From: an uncultured beta proteobacterium
GTDB lineage: Bacteria > Pseudomonadota > Gammaproteobacteria > Burkholderiales > Rhodocyclaceae
Assembly (NCBI GenBank): GCA_903908065.1
Contig: CAIVQO010000022.1
Span: forward strand, 62,001-126,000
DNA: 64,000 nucleotides
Direction: 5' to 3'
Under the pieces are notes generated by a model. The model did not search any database. It worked only from the letters and a program-made list of their open reading frames with translations, and was not told the origin of the DNA. Made by a program: the position numbers and the translations under genes. Below, piece by piece: positions 7,953 through 16,859 of this stretch (the stretch's first letter is position 1; each line of letters opens with the position of its first letter).

Positions 7953-10029
7953 TCGCGCCGACGCACATGTCCGCCAGCAGCAACTCCTGGGCGCAAATGC
8001 GGGCGCGACGCGAGGTCTTGACCCGGTAGTCGCCGTTGCCGTCCATTTCCCAGGCCTGGGCCGTGTCGGTCAGGTAAGGTTTCAGTCCTTCCTTGAGTAC
8101 GCGTCGCTTTAGTTTGGGTTCCAGTACCGGGAAGCAAATCTCGATGCGGCGGAAAAAATTCCGCTCCATCCAGTCCGCGCTCGACAGGTATATTGCCTGC
8201 TTGCCATTGGCATGGAAATAAAAAATCCGGTGGTGCTCCAGGAAACGTCCGACCACTGAACGTACGCGGATATTGTCGGAGAGTCCCTTCACGCCGGGAC
8301 GCAGGGAGCATACGCCGCGCACGATCAGGTCGATGGTGACGCCTGCGGCACTGGCTTCATAGAGCGCATTGATGATTTCCGGTTCGAGCAGGGAGTTCAT
8401 CTTGGCGATGATGCGCGCCGGCTTGCCCGATTGTGCCGCCTCGATTTCGCCGTGAATGGCTGCCAGCATGTTCCGGTGCAGCGAGAAGGGTGCTTGCCAG
8501 AGGTGCTTCAATGCGCTCGCCTTGCCAAGACCGGTAAGCTGTTTGAATACCTCGTTGACGTCGTCACCGATTTCCGGACTGGCGGTCAGCAGGCCGAAGT
8601 CGGTATAGAAACGGGTGGTGCGAGGATGGTAGTTGCCGGTGCCGAGATGCACGTAACGGCGGTAGCCATGGTCTTCGCGACGCAGCACCATCAGCATCTT
8701 GGCGTGGGTTTTGTAGCCGACCACGCCGTAGACCACGTGGGCTCCGACTTCCTCCAGGCGGGAGGCGATCGACAGGTTCGCCTCTTCGTCGAAGCGGGCC
8801 ATCAGCTCGACCACCACGGTGACTTCCTTGCCCTTGACCGCCGCGCGCAGCAGGTGCTCCATCAGCACCGAGTCGGTGCCGGTGCGATATACCGTCATCT
8901 TGATCGCCACCACCAGCGGATCGTCGGCCGCCTGCTCCAACAGCTGGATTACCGGCGAAAAGGACTGGAATGGATGGTGCATCAAGATGTCCTGCTTGCG
9001 GATGCTCTCGAAGATGTCGTAACGCTTGGTCAGCACCTTCGGCAGGCCGGGCTGGAAAGGCGGATACATCAGGTCGGGACGGTCGATCTGGTCCGGTACC
9101 GACATCAGGCGCACCAGATTGACGATGCCAGGTACCCGGTACAAATCGCTGCGCTCGAGGCTGAACTGCTGCAACAGGAATTCGGTCATCACCTCGGAGC
9201 AGTTGTCGGCAACCTCGAGGCGCACGGCGTCGCCAAAATGCCGCTGCGGCAGTTCGCCCTGAAGCGCAATGCGCAGGTTCTTTACTTCTTCGTCATCGAC
9301 AAACAGGTCGGAATTGCGCGTGACGCGGAACTGGTAGCAGCCGAGCACATTCATGCCGCTGAACAGTTCGCCAACATAGGCATGGAGCACGGAGGATAGG
9401 AACACGAAGCCATGATCGACGCCGCTCAACTTTCGGGGCAGGCGGATCACCCGCGGCAAGGCGCGCGGCGCCTGAACGATGGCGGCACCGGAGTTGCGAC
9501 CGAAGGCATCGGTGCCTTCAAGCTCGACCGCGAAATTGAGGCTTTTGTTGAGTACCCGCGGGAAGGGGTGCGAGGGATCGAGCCCGATTGGCGTCAATAC
9601 CGGCATCACCTCGTTGAGGAAATGCTCGCGGATCCACTCGCGCTGTTCTGCGGACCAAAGGCTGCGTCGCAGGAAAGCAATGCCTTCGGTTTCCAGTTCG
9701 GGCAGGATGACGTCGTTGAGGAGCGCGTATTGCTCGCGGATGAGGTCGTGCGCCTGTTCGGTTACGCGGCGAAACACCTCGTGCGGGGCCATGCCATCGG
9801 CGCCGACACTGTGGCTGCCGAACTTGATCTGTTCCTTGAGGCCGGCAACGCGTATCTCGAAGAATTCGTCCAGGTTCGACGAGACAATGCAGAGGAAGCG
9901 CAGTCGCTCCAGCAGGGGAACGCGGGTATCGGCGGCCTGGGCGAGGACGCGGCGGTTGAAAGCGAGCAGCGAGAGTTCGCGATTCAGAAAATGTTCGGCG
10001 GCAAAGCTGCGGGATGCAGACATGGTCAT
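7939..10029 (-). CDS. ppk1: Polyphosphate kinase 1
   Basis: PPK1, 696 residues, which reversibly makes inorganic polyphosphate from ATP. The N-terminal domain (LNRELSLLAFNRRVL), the head domain and the two phospholipase D-like C-terminal domains are all present. The autophosphorylated His is in YKTHAKM, and HLGTGNYHPRTT is the second conserved block. ATG 10029 was chosen; an upstream extension in the same frame runs antisense to ppx and is not protein-like. Divergent from ppx across 90 bp that carry a candidate Pho box. Its end overlaps sppA tail to tail. Confidence 0.96.
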   Translation of the reverse strand: MTMSASRSFAAEHFLNRELSLLAFNRRVLAQAADTRVPLLERLRFLCIVSSNLDEFFEIRVAGLKEQIKFGSHSVGADGMAPHEVFRRVTEQAHDLIREQYALLNDVILPELETEGIAFLRRSLWSAEQREWIREHFLNEVMPVLTPIGLDPSHPFPRVLNKSLNFAVELEGTDAFGRNSGAAIVQAPRALPRVIRLPRKLSGVDHGFVFLSSVLHAYVGELFSGMNVLGCYQFRVTRNSDLFVDDEEVKNLRIALQGELPQRHFGDAVRLEVADNCSEVMTEFLLQQFSLERSDLYRVPGIVNLVRLMSVPDQIDRPDLMYPPFQPGLPKVLTKRYDIFESIRKQDILMHHPFQSFSPVIQLLEQAADDPLVVAIKMTVYRTGTDSVLMEHLLRAAVKGKEVTVVVELMARFDEEANLSIASRLEEVGAHVVYGVVGYKTHAKMLMVLRREDHGYRRYVHLGTGNYHPRTTRFYTDFGLLTASPEIGDDVNEVFKQLTGLGKASALKHLWQAPFSLHRNMLAAIHGEIEAAQSGKPARIIAKMNSLLEPEIINALYEASAAGVTIDLIVRGVCSLRPGVKGLSDNIRVRSVVGRFLEHHRIFYFHANGKQAIYLSSADWMERNFFRRIEICFPVLEPKLKRRVLKEGLKPYLTDTAQAWEMDGNGDYRVKTSRRARICAQELLLADMCVGAINVA

Positions 10030-10052
10030 TCTTCTGTTGTGCGATCTTTCGA

Positions 10053-10085
10053 TTATGTGACACTTCGATTGCCGTTTCATGACGG
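10053..10085 (-). promoter_or_regulatory. Candidate Pho box between ppk1 and ppx
   Basis: On the - strand (towards ppk1) three consecutive 11-nt units match the PhoB half-site CTGTCATAWAW by 8/11, 6/11 and 9/11 (CCGTCATGAAA, CGGCAATCGAA, GTGTCACATAA). Direct 11-nt spacing is the known geometry of PhoB sites, and PhoB control of ppk is known in several proteobacteria. The middle unit is weak, so this is an inference. Confidence 0.4.
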
Positions 10086-10119
10086 GGATCAAAGAGTGCT
10101 CAGAGGTTAGAATCCGGGC

Positions 10120-11604
10120 ATGGCCTACGAACTGATCGCCGCGGTGGATCTCGGCTCCAACAGCTTCCGCCTCCAGGTAGGCCGGATCGTCGCCAACCAG
10201 ATCTATCCGCTCGATGGACTTAAGGAACCGGTGCGTCTTGCCGCCGGACTCAAGGCCGACAAACGCCTGGATGCCGATGCCCAGGCGCGCGGTGTCGATG
10301 CCCTGGCCCGTTTTGCCGAGCGGCTTCGCGGATTCGATCCCGGCGCCGTCCGTGCCGTAGCCACCAACACCCTGCGCGTGGCGAAGAACAGTGCCCAGTT
10401 CCTGGAAAAGGCCGAAGCCGCGCTCGGTTTTTCGATCGAGGTGATCGCCGGGCGGGAAGAGGCAAGGCTGATTTACCTTGGCGTTGCCCATACCCTGGCG
10501 CAACCGGAAAAACGACAACTGGTGGTCGATATCGGCGGCGGTTCGACCGAGTTCATCATCGGCCAGAACCTCGACCCGATCCGACTTGAGTCGCTCTACA
10601 TGGGGTGCGTCAGCTTCAGCCTGCGCTTTTTTCCCGATGGCAAGGTTGATAAGCGCAGCTTCAAGGAAGCCGAACTTGCTGCCCGGCGCGAGTTGCAAAC
10701 CATCGTCCATGAGTTTCGCGAGACCGGTTGGGACGAGGCTATCGGTTCCTCGGGCACCGCCAAGGCAATTGTCGATTTGCTTGAATTGAATGGGTGGTCC
10801 GATCACGGCCTGACGCGGGAAGGCATGGAGAAGCTGCGGGTGGCCCTGATCGATGCCGGCAGCGTCGGACGGCTCAAACTGGAAGGTTTGCGCCCGGACC
10901 GGATTCCTGTGCTGCCGGGCGGTCTGGCAATCATGTCCGCCGTTTTCAAGGAGTTCGGGCTTGACCGCATGGCCTTTTCCGAGGGCGCCTTGCGGCTAGG
11001 CGTGCTGTATGACCTGCTCGGGCGCCATCATCACGATGATTTGCGCGAGCTTACGGTCAATCGCTTCATGCAGCGCTATGACGTCGATCGACGCCAGGCC
11101 GCGCGAGTCGCGCATACCGCCCTCAATTTACTGCACCAGCTGGTGCCGGGCAGCCGGCAGGCGGATCATCCGGATGCGCAGTTCATGGTCTGGGCCGCCC
11201 GGCTGCACGAGGTGGGCATTTCGATCGCCCATTCCAGCTATCACAAGCACAGTGCCTACATCATAGGTAACGCCGACATGCCGGGTTTTTCGCGACGCGA
11301 CCAGGGGCGCCTTTCGCGCCTGGTGCTGGCGCATCGCGGAAAACTGGAGCGCGCCCAACCCCTGCGCGGCGAAGCGCCGGAATGGACGCTGATCTTCTGC
11401 TTGCGCATCGCCGTACTCTTGCATCGTTCGCGCGACGACCAGCCGCCACCTCCTTGCGTCGCCGGCTTTACCCGCAACGGATTTCTGCTGCGGCTAGGCG
11501 CGGCTTATCGAAACGAGCTGCCGCTTACCGCGGCGGCCCTCGATGACGAGGCGTTGCAATGGACAGGCATTGGTGGCGAACTCAGGGTCGAACACCATGA
11601 TTGA
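10120..11604 (+). CDS. ppx: Exopolyphosphatase (Ppx/GppA family)
   Basis: Ppx/GppA phosphatase, 494 residues, actin-like ATPase fold plus C-terminal HD-like domain. The phosphate-1 loop AAVDLGSNSFRL is at residues about 6-17, the conserved Glu is in AGREEARLIYLGV, and the glycine loop VVDIGGGSTEFI follows. The neighbour ppk1 makes the substrate, so exopolyphosphatase is a better assignment than guanosine pentaphosphatase, although the family cannot be split with certainty by eye. Transcribed divergently from ppk1; the shared 90 bp may allow joint phosphate control. Confidence 0.93.
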   Translation: MAYELIAAVDLGSNSFRLQVGRIVANQIYPLDGLKEPVRLAAGLKADKRLDADAQARGVDALARFAERLRGFDPGAVRAVATNTLRVAKNSAQFLEKAEAALGFSIEVIAGREEARLIYLGVAHTLAQPEKRQLVVDIGGGSTEFIIGQNLDPIRLESLYMGCVSFSLRFFPDGKVDKRSFKEAELAARRELQTIVHEFRETGWDEAIGSSGTAKAIVDLLELNGWSDHGLTREGMEKLRVALIDAGSVGRLKLEGLRPDRIPVLPGGLAIMSAVFKEFGLDRMAFSEGALRLGVLYDLLGRHHHDDLRELTVNRFMQRYDVDRRQAARVAHTALNLLHQLVPGSRQADHPDAQFMVWAARLHEVGISIAHSSYHKHSAYIIGNADMPGFSRRDQGRLSRLVLAHRGKLERAQPLRGEAPEWTLIFCLRIAVLLHRSRDDQPPPPCVAGFTRNGFLLRLGAAYRNELPLTAAALDDEALQWTGIGGELRVEHHD

Positions 11605-11704
11605 ATGCGTGGCAGAAGGTTGGCGTAGTGGCTGGCGCGTCGTCAGCGGGCGTCGGTAGAATCCGGCGCAGCTTCGGATCCTTGACCTCCTGCCTCGATT
11701 CCCA

Positions 11705-12829
11705 ATGCCGATGTCCGTTGCCAGCATCGAGCTGACCGACCAGCAAGGCGCCGGAATGGTGCGTCTGTCCGGACGCTGGACCCTGGCCACCACCTCGCTG
11801 CGCGCGCACGAACTGGAGGCGGATCTGAGCCGTGCCGCCACGCGCCAGCACACCTGGGACTGTACCGAGCTGGAGGCCATCGACAGTGCCGGGGCCATGC
11901 TCTTATGGCGTGCGTGGGGTCGTGCGTTCCCCGAACTTCTGCTGATCCGCCCGGAACATCGTCGCGTCTTCGAACGCATCGATGCCGCAGATCACGAACC
12001 GCGTGCGGTACATCCGCCCTTGTCGCCATTGCATGGCGTCATGGTCCTGGGCTCAGCAGGAATCGGCGTGACCCGACACCTGCTCGACTTCATGGCGCTG
12101 GTGGGGCAGTTTTCACTTAACCTGATCCACGCCCTGCGCTTTCCGGCCGACCTGCCGAAGCGCGAAATTTCCGCGAACCTCTACAAAAGCGGGGTGAGGG
12201 CGATGCCGGTCACCGCCTTGGTCGGCTTCCTGATCGGCGTCGTACTTTCCTACCTCTCGGCGCTGCAATTGAAGCAATTCGGCGCCGATATATTCATTGT
12301 AAATATCATCGGCCTCGGCATCGTGCGCGAGCTTGGTCCGGTACTGGTGGCCATCCTCGTGGCTGGTCGCTCGGGCTCGGCGATGACGGCGCAACTCGGT
12401 GTCATGCGCGTCACCGAGGAGATCGATGCGCTGGCGACCATGGGGGTGCAGCGCGGCTTGCGGCTGGTGTTCCCCAAGGTGGTGGCGCTTACTGTGGCGC
12501 TGCCGCTGCTGGTGCTTTGGAGTACCGCGATCGCGCTGATCGGCGGCATGGTTTCGGCGCAGATCCAGCTGGACATTTCCTACGGCTTCTTTTTCCAGAC
12601 GTTGCCGCGCGTGGTCCCGGCCGCCAACCTCTGGATCGGCCTCGCCAAGGGGGCGGTATTTGGGATGTTCATTGCCCTCGTGGCCTGCCATTTTGGCCTC
12701 CGGGTGCGGCCAAACACCGAAAGCCTGTCAGCGAATACCACCGCATCGGTGGTGACGGCGATCACCGTGGTGATCATCCTCGATGCGATATTCGCCATTG
12801 CCACACGCCGCATTGGCCTGCCGGGGTAG
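11705..12829 (+). CDS. STAS-MlaE fusion: lipid ABC transporter permease
   Basis: Inner-membrane permease of an MCE/Mla-type phospholipid transporter, 374 residues. The first 100 residues are a STAS-like domain (CTELEAIDSAGAMLLWRAW), corresponding to the separate MlaB protein of E. coli. The rest is MlaE/YrbE with about five membrane segments and the conserved ELGPVLVAILVAGRSGSAMTAQ and EEIDAL regions. ATG 11705 and ATG 11711 are both possible. It is the first of four tightly packed genes for permease, ATPase, MCE protein and lipoprotein, so it should be the membrane core of that complex. Confidence 0.92.
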   Translation: MPMSVASIELTDQQGAGMVRLSGRWTLATTSLRAHELEADLSRAATRQHTWDCTELEAIDSAGAMLLWRAWGRAFPELLLIRPEHRRVFERIDAADHEPRAVHPPLSPLHGVMVLGSAGIGVTRHLLDFMALVGQFSLNLIHALRFPADLPKREISANLYKSGVRAMPVTALVGFLIGVVLSYLSALQLKQFGADIFIVNIIGLGIVRELGPVLVAILVAGRSGSAMTAQLGVMRVTEEIDALATMGVQRGLRLVFPKVVALTVALPLLVLWSTAIALIGGMVSAQIQLDISYGFFFQTLPRVVPAANLWIGLAKGAVFGMFIALVACHFGLRVRPNTESLSANTTASVVTAITVVIILDAIFAIATRRIGLPG

Positions 12830-12832
12830 TCG

Positions 12833-13612
12833 ATGAGCGTTCCAGTCATTCGCATCCAGGACCTCGCCACTCGTTTTGGCGACGTATGGGTCCATAACGG
12901 GCTCAACCTCGAGGTGGCACGCGGCGAGCTCGTTTCGCTAGTCGGCGGTTCCGGCAGCGGCAAGACGACGCTGCTGCGGCAGATCATCGGCTTGCTGTTG
13001 CCCAATCGAGGCAGCATCGAATTGTTCGGCGAGCCGCTGTTTGGTGGCGGGGTGGCGCGCGAACGTGCGCTGCGGCAGCGCTTCGGCGTCCTTTTCCAGC
13101 ATGGCGCGCTGTTTTCTGCCTTCAATGTCTTCGACAACATCGCCTTCCCCTTGCGCGAACTCAAACGCTATGACGAAGATGCGATCCACGATCTGGTGAT
13201 GCTTAAGCTTTCCATGGTCGAGTTGCTGCCGCGCCATGGCCGCCTGATGCCGGCGGAACTTTCCGGAGGAATGGTCAAGCGTGTCGCCCTGGCACGGGCG
13301 CTGGCGCTGGAGCCAGAGTTGCTGTTGCTCGATGAGCCGACGGCCGGCCTCGATCCTGACCGCTCCGACTGTTTCGTGCGGCTGATCCGCATGTTGAGCG
13401 AAGAGCTCGGGCTCACGGTGATGCTGGTGACTCATGACCTCGATACACTGGCGGCACTATCGACCCGCGTTGCCGTGCTGGCGGAACAACGCATTCTGGC
13501 CTACGGATTGGCAGAGGAGATCATGCATATCGATCACCCGTTCATTCGCAATTTTTTCCTTTCCGAGCGCAGTGTTCGGGCCTTGCATCACTCCGGGCAC
13601 ATTGTTTTCTGA
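12833..13612 (+). CDS. MCE-type lipid transporter ATP-binding protein (MlaF-like)
   Basis: Cytoplasmic ABC ATPase, 259 residues, with Walker A GGSGSGKTT, Q-loop FQHGALF, signature LSGGM, Walker B LLLLDEP and the switch His in VTHD. LSGGM with the following VKRVALARAL is characteristic of MlaF/Ttg2A proteins. It starts 3 bp after the permease stop. It powers lipid movement through the STAS-MlaE permease and the MCE protein encoded next. Confidence 0.93.
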   Translation: MSVPVIRIQDLATRFGDVWVHNGLNLEVARGELVSLVGGSGSGKTTLLRQIIGLLLPNRGSIELFGEPLFGGGVARERALRQRFGVLFQHGALFSAFNVFDNIAFPLRELKRYDEDAIHDLVMLKLSMVELLPRHGRLMPAELSGGMVKRVALARALALEPELLLLDEPTAGLDPDRSDCFVRLIRMLSEELGLTVMLVTHDLDTLAALSTRVAVLAEQRILAYGLAEEIMHIDHPFIRNFFLSERSVRALHHSGHIVF

Positions 13613-13624
13613 ACTGGGATCATC

Positions 13625-14572
13625 ATGGAAAACCGAGCACATGCACTCGCCGCCGGGGTATTCACCATCCTGCTCGGGATTGCGGCGGCGGTCGCGATCT
13701 GGTGGCTTGGGCAGAGCGACGATTCGACCACCAGCTATCTGCTGGAGACGCGGCGGAATGTCACCGGGCTCAATGTCCAGGCCCAGGTGCGTTACCGGGG
13801 GATTCGGGCCGGCAAGGTCGAGTCGATCGAACCCGACCCGAAGGACGCTCGCGTGCTGCTGGTCCGGATCAACATTGACAGCCGATACAAGCTTACCAAG
13901 GGCAGCACCGCCACGCTTGGCTATCAGGGCGTTACCGGTCTCGCCTACGTGTTGATCGAGGATGACGGTTCATCTGCCGAGCCGCTGATATCTCACAATA
14001 CGGAGCCGGCCCGGCTGGCGATGAAGCCGACCTTGCTCGACACGCTGGGCGAAAAAGCGGGCGATATCGTCAGCCAGATCAGCGCGGTTTCGATCCGGCT
14101 AGGTCAGCTGCTCGACGACCGTAACGTGAAGAACCTGTCGCGCACCATGGAAAACCTGGCGCTGGCGTCGGAGGGTTTGCGTGAAATGCCACTGGTCATG
14201 GCGTCCCTGCGCGAGGCACTGTCGGAACGCAATCTGCGCAGCCTGCGCCAGATTCTGGCGCACGTCGAAAAGACGGCCGGAGACACGGCGCCGCTTGCCG
14301 TCGAGATGCGGGAAGTGCTTAGAACCATGAATTCGCTGGCGCGTCGCGTGGAACAGGTTGCGGGCACGACCGGGGATGAATTGAACGCCAACACCTTGCC
14401 GCGGGCAAACGCTTTGATCGACGAGTTGGCAGGCAGTTCGCGACAACTCTCGCGGATTCTCGATAACCTGGAAAGCAATCCGCAGATGCTGCTGTTCGGA
14501 CGCCAGGGCGTGGTCGCAGGGCCGGGTGAGGCCGGATTTGTCGCGCCGGCACCGATGGGAGGAAAGCAATGA
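13625..14572 (+). CDS. MCE-domain (MlaD-family) lipid-binding protein
   Basis: Periplasmic MCE protein, 315 residues, anchored by one N-terminal membrane segment (about residues 8-29). A single MCE domain follows (about 38-115, with VRYRGIRAGKVESI and LGYQGVTGLAYVLI), then a helical region (about 140-290) that could form the needle or pore helices seen in MCE hexamers. It is longer than E. coli MlaD (183 aa), so it is nearer the single-MCE proteins with an extended helical tail. Overlaps the next lipoprotein gene by 4 bp. Confidence 0.9.
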   Translation: MENRAHALAAGVFTILLGIAAAVAIWWLGQSDDSTTSYLLETRRNVTGLNVQAQVRYRGIRAGKVESIEPDPKDARVLLVRINIDSRYKLTKGSTATLGYQGVTGLAYVLIEDDGSSAEPLISHNTEPARLAMKPTLLDTLGEKAGDIVSQISAVSIRLGQLLDDRNVKNLSRTMENLALASEGLREMPLVMASLREALSERNLRSLRQILAHVEKTAGDTAPLAVEMREVLRTMNSLARRVEQVAGTTGDELNANTLPRANALIDELAGSSRQLSRILDNLESNPQMLLFGRQGVVAGPGEAGFVAPAPMGGKQ

Positions 14573-15171
14573 GCAGGATGGGGACGCTGCTTGCGGTGGC
14601 GGTGCTTAGCGCCTGCAGCATGGCACCGGGCGTTGGAGAGCCGCAACGCTATGATTTTGGGGGTGTTGCGCCAGGCCCGAATGGCTGGCGCTTGCCAGTG
14701 GCTGCAATTGATGTGCAAGGCGCCTCCTGGCTGGCCACGGGAGCCATGCATTACCGGCTGGCTTATTCCGACCCGCTGCGCCGCCAGTTCTATAGCGAAA
14801 GCCGCTGGGCCGCGCCCCCGGCGGAACTGTTGGAAAACCTGCTCAGGCGTCATCAATCAGTGGCAAGTGCGGATACCGCGGGCGCAGGCTGTCGCCTTCA
14901 ACTTGTGCTCGATGAACTGGAGCAGCGCTTCGACGGCCCGCAGAGCAGCCAGGTGCGCATTGAGCTGCACGCGGCCTTGTTGCCGGCGCACGGGAGCGAT
15001 ATGCTGGCGCGGCGCGCGTTCCGGCTGGAACGGCCTGCCTCCAGCGCCGATGCCCGTGGCGGCGCGGGTGCCGCACGCGAAGCAGCCCTGGCGGTGGCCG
15101 AAGAAATCGCCGCATGGACCAACGATCTCGTGCGCGACAAGCCGGCCGTCGTCGCGCGCTGCCGCAACTGA
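14569..15171 (+). CDS. ABC transporter auxiliary lipoprotein (PqiC/ABC_trans_aux-like)
   Basis: Predicted outer-membrane lipoprotein, 200 residues. The signal peptide ends in a lipobox LSAC with the lipidated Cys16. The body fits the PqiC-type auxiliary component that accompanies MCE transporters: it includes a Y-D-F strand near the start, YSDPLRRQFYSESRWAAPP, and a paired-strand C-terminal half. Its position as last gene of the MCE operon and its 4-bp overlap with the MCE gene support this. It would link the MCE conduit to the outer membrane. Confidence 0.82.
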   Translation: MSRMGTLLAVAVLSACSMAPGVGEPQRYDFGGVAPGPNGWRLPVAAIDVQGASWLATGAMHYRLAYSDPLRRQFYSESRWAAPPAELLENLLRRHQSVASADTAGAGCRLQLVLDELEQRFDGPQSSQVRIELHAALLPAHGSDMLARRAFRLERPASSADARGGAGAAREAALAVAEEIAAWTNDLVRDKPAVVARCRN

Positions 15172-15195
15172 AACCACACGTAAAGGACCGAGTGC

Positions 15196-16833
15196 ATGAG
15201 CAATCCGTACGCCAGCGGGCTGGACAAGAATCCCGCAAACTATGTTCCGCTGACGCCGCTGAGCTTCATCGAGCGTTCCGCCTACATTTATCCCGAGCAT
15301 GTGGCGACCATCCACGGTGCGCGGCGCTATACCTGGCGCCAGGAATATGAGCGTGCGCGCCGCCTGGCCTCGGCCCTGGCGGCCCAGGGAATCGGCGCTG
15401 GCGATACGGTGGCGGCGATGCTCAACAACACGCCGGAAATGTTCGAGTGCCATTTCGGGGTGCCGATGACCGGCGCAGTGCTGAATACGCTGAACACCCG
15501 GTTGGATGCCGAGTCGATCGCCTTCATGCTGAACCACGGCGAAGCCAAGGTGCTGATTACCGACTGCGAATACTCGGCGACCGTAAAAGCTGCTCTCGCG
15601 GTACTCGGACGCGGAATCCTGGTGGTCGACGTCGATGATGCGGAGTATGGCGGACCGGGAGAACGTCTGGGCACCGTGGAGTACGAAGCCTTCATAGCCA
15701 GTGGAAGGGCGGACTACGCGTGGAAGACTCCAGACGACGAATGGGATGCGATCTCCCTCAATTACACCTCGGGCACCACCGGCAATCCCAAGGGCGTGGT
15801 GTATCACCATCGCGGCGCCTACCTCAATGCGCTGTCCAACATCGTTTCCTGGGGCATGCCGCCACAGGCGGTGTATTTGTGGACCCTGCCGATGTTCCAT
15901 TGCAATGGCTGGTGCTTCCCCTGGACCGTGGCGGCGAATTCCGGCACCAACGTCTGCCTGCGCCGGGTCGATCCCAAGCTGATCCTCGATGCCATTCGCG
16001 AGCACAAGGTCAGTCACTACTGCGGTGCGCCGATCGTGCATTCGATGCTGGTCAGTGCTCCGGCGGCCTGGCGCGAGGGCATCGACCACAAGGTCTCGGC
16101 GCTGGTCGCCGCCGCGCCACCGCCGGCGGCGGTGATCGAGGGCATGGGCAAGATCGGGTTCAACATCACCCATGTCTATGGCCTGACCGAGACCTACGGC
16201 CCGGCCTCGGTCTGCGCCAAGCACGATGCCTGGCTTGAACTACCGCTCGATGAGCAGGTAAGGCTCAACGGTCGCCAGGGCGTGCGCTACCACTGCCAGG
16301 AAGGCATTACCGTGATGGACCCGGAGACCATGCTGCCAGTGCCCTGGGATGACCAGACCATGGGCGAGATCATGTTCCGCGGCAACATCGTGATGAAGGG
16401 CTATCTCAAGAACCCGAAGGCCACCGAGGAAGCCTTCCGTTGCGGCTGGTACCACACTGGCGACCTCGCCGTGATGCAACCTGACGGCTATGTCAAGATT
16501 AAGGATCGCAGCAAGGACGTGATCATCTCTGGCGGCGAGAACATTTCCTCGATTGAAGTCGAGGACACTCTGTATCGCCATCCGGCGGTGATGGCGGCTG
16601 CGGTGGTGGCGACCCCAGATCCGAAATGGGGCGAGGTGCCGTGTGCCTTCATCGAACTGCGCGAAGGGGCCACGGTCACGGCCGAAGAGTTGACCGAGTT
16701 CTGCCGCGAGCGCATGGCGCGTTTCAAGGTGCCGAAGAAATTCATCTTCGAGGCCTTGCCCAAGACTTCGACCGGCAAGATTCAGAAGTTCGTGCTGCGC
16801 GAGAAAGCCAAGTCGACCGCGGCGATCGAGTAG
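15196..16833 (+). CDS. Acyl-CoA synthetase (AMP-forming ligase)
   Basis: ANL-superfamily CoA ligase, 545 residues, activating a carboxylic acid to its CoA thioester through an acyl-AMP. P-loop YTSGTTGNPKG (about 193-203), A5 motif VYGLTETYGP, A7 YHTGDLA, and A10 KTSTGKIQK with the catalytic Lys. The sequence resembles medium-chain, methylmercaptopropionate-type and related ligases; substrate is uncertain. It is 24 bp after the MCE operon and 26 bp before a crotonase gene, suggesting one transcript for import and activation of acids or lipids. Confidence 0.9.
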   Translation: MSNPYASGLDKNPANYVPLTPLSFIERSAYIYPEHVATIHGARRYTWRQEYERARRLASALAAQGIGAGDTVAAMLNNTPEMFECHFGVPMTGAVLNTLNTRLDAESIAFMLNHGEAKVLITDCEYSATVKAALAVLGRGILVVDVDDAEYGGPGERLGTVEYEAFIASGRADYAWKTPDDEWDAISLNYTSGTTGNPKGVVYHHRGAYLNALSNIVSWGMPPQAVYLWTLPMFHCNGWCFPWTVAANSGTNVCLRRVDPKLILDAIREHKVSHYCGAPIVHSMLVSAPAAWREGIDHKVSALVAAAPPPAAVIEGMGKIGFNITHVYGLTETYGPASVCAKHDAWLELPLDEQVRLNGRQGVRYHCQEGITVMDPETMLPVPWDDQTMGEIMFRGNIVMKGYLKNPKATEEAFRCGWYHTGDLAVMQPDGYVKIKDRSKDVIISGGENISSIEVEDTLYRHPAVMAAAVVATPDPKWGEVPCAFIELREGATVTAEELTEFCRERMARFKVPKKFIFEALPKTSTGKIQKFVLREKAKSTAAIE

Positions 16834-16859
16834 CCACCATCCATCGGGAGGAAACACGA

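Noticed and set aside
7939-10806. N-terminal extension of ppk1 up to 10806
   Set aside because: The extension lies antisense to ppx and has non-protein-like composition; ATG 10029 gives the family length.
15390-15415. Repeat-like core in the acyl-CoA synthetase gene
   Set aside because: Encodes a family motif (GIGAGDTVA), so protein conservation explains it.
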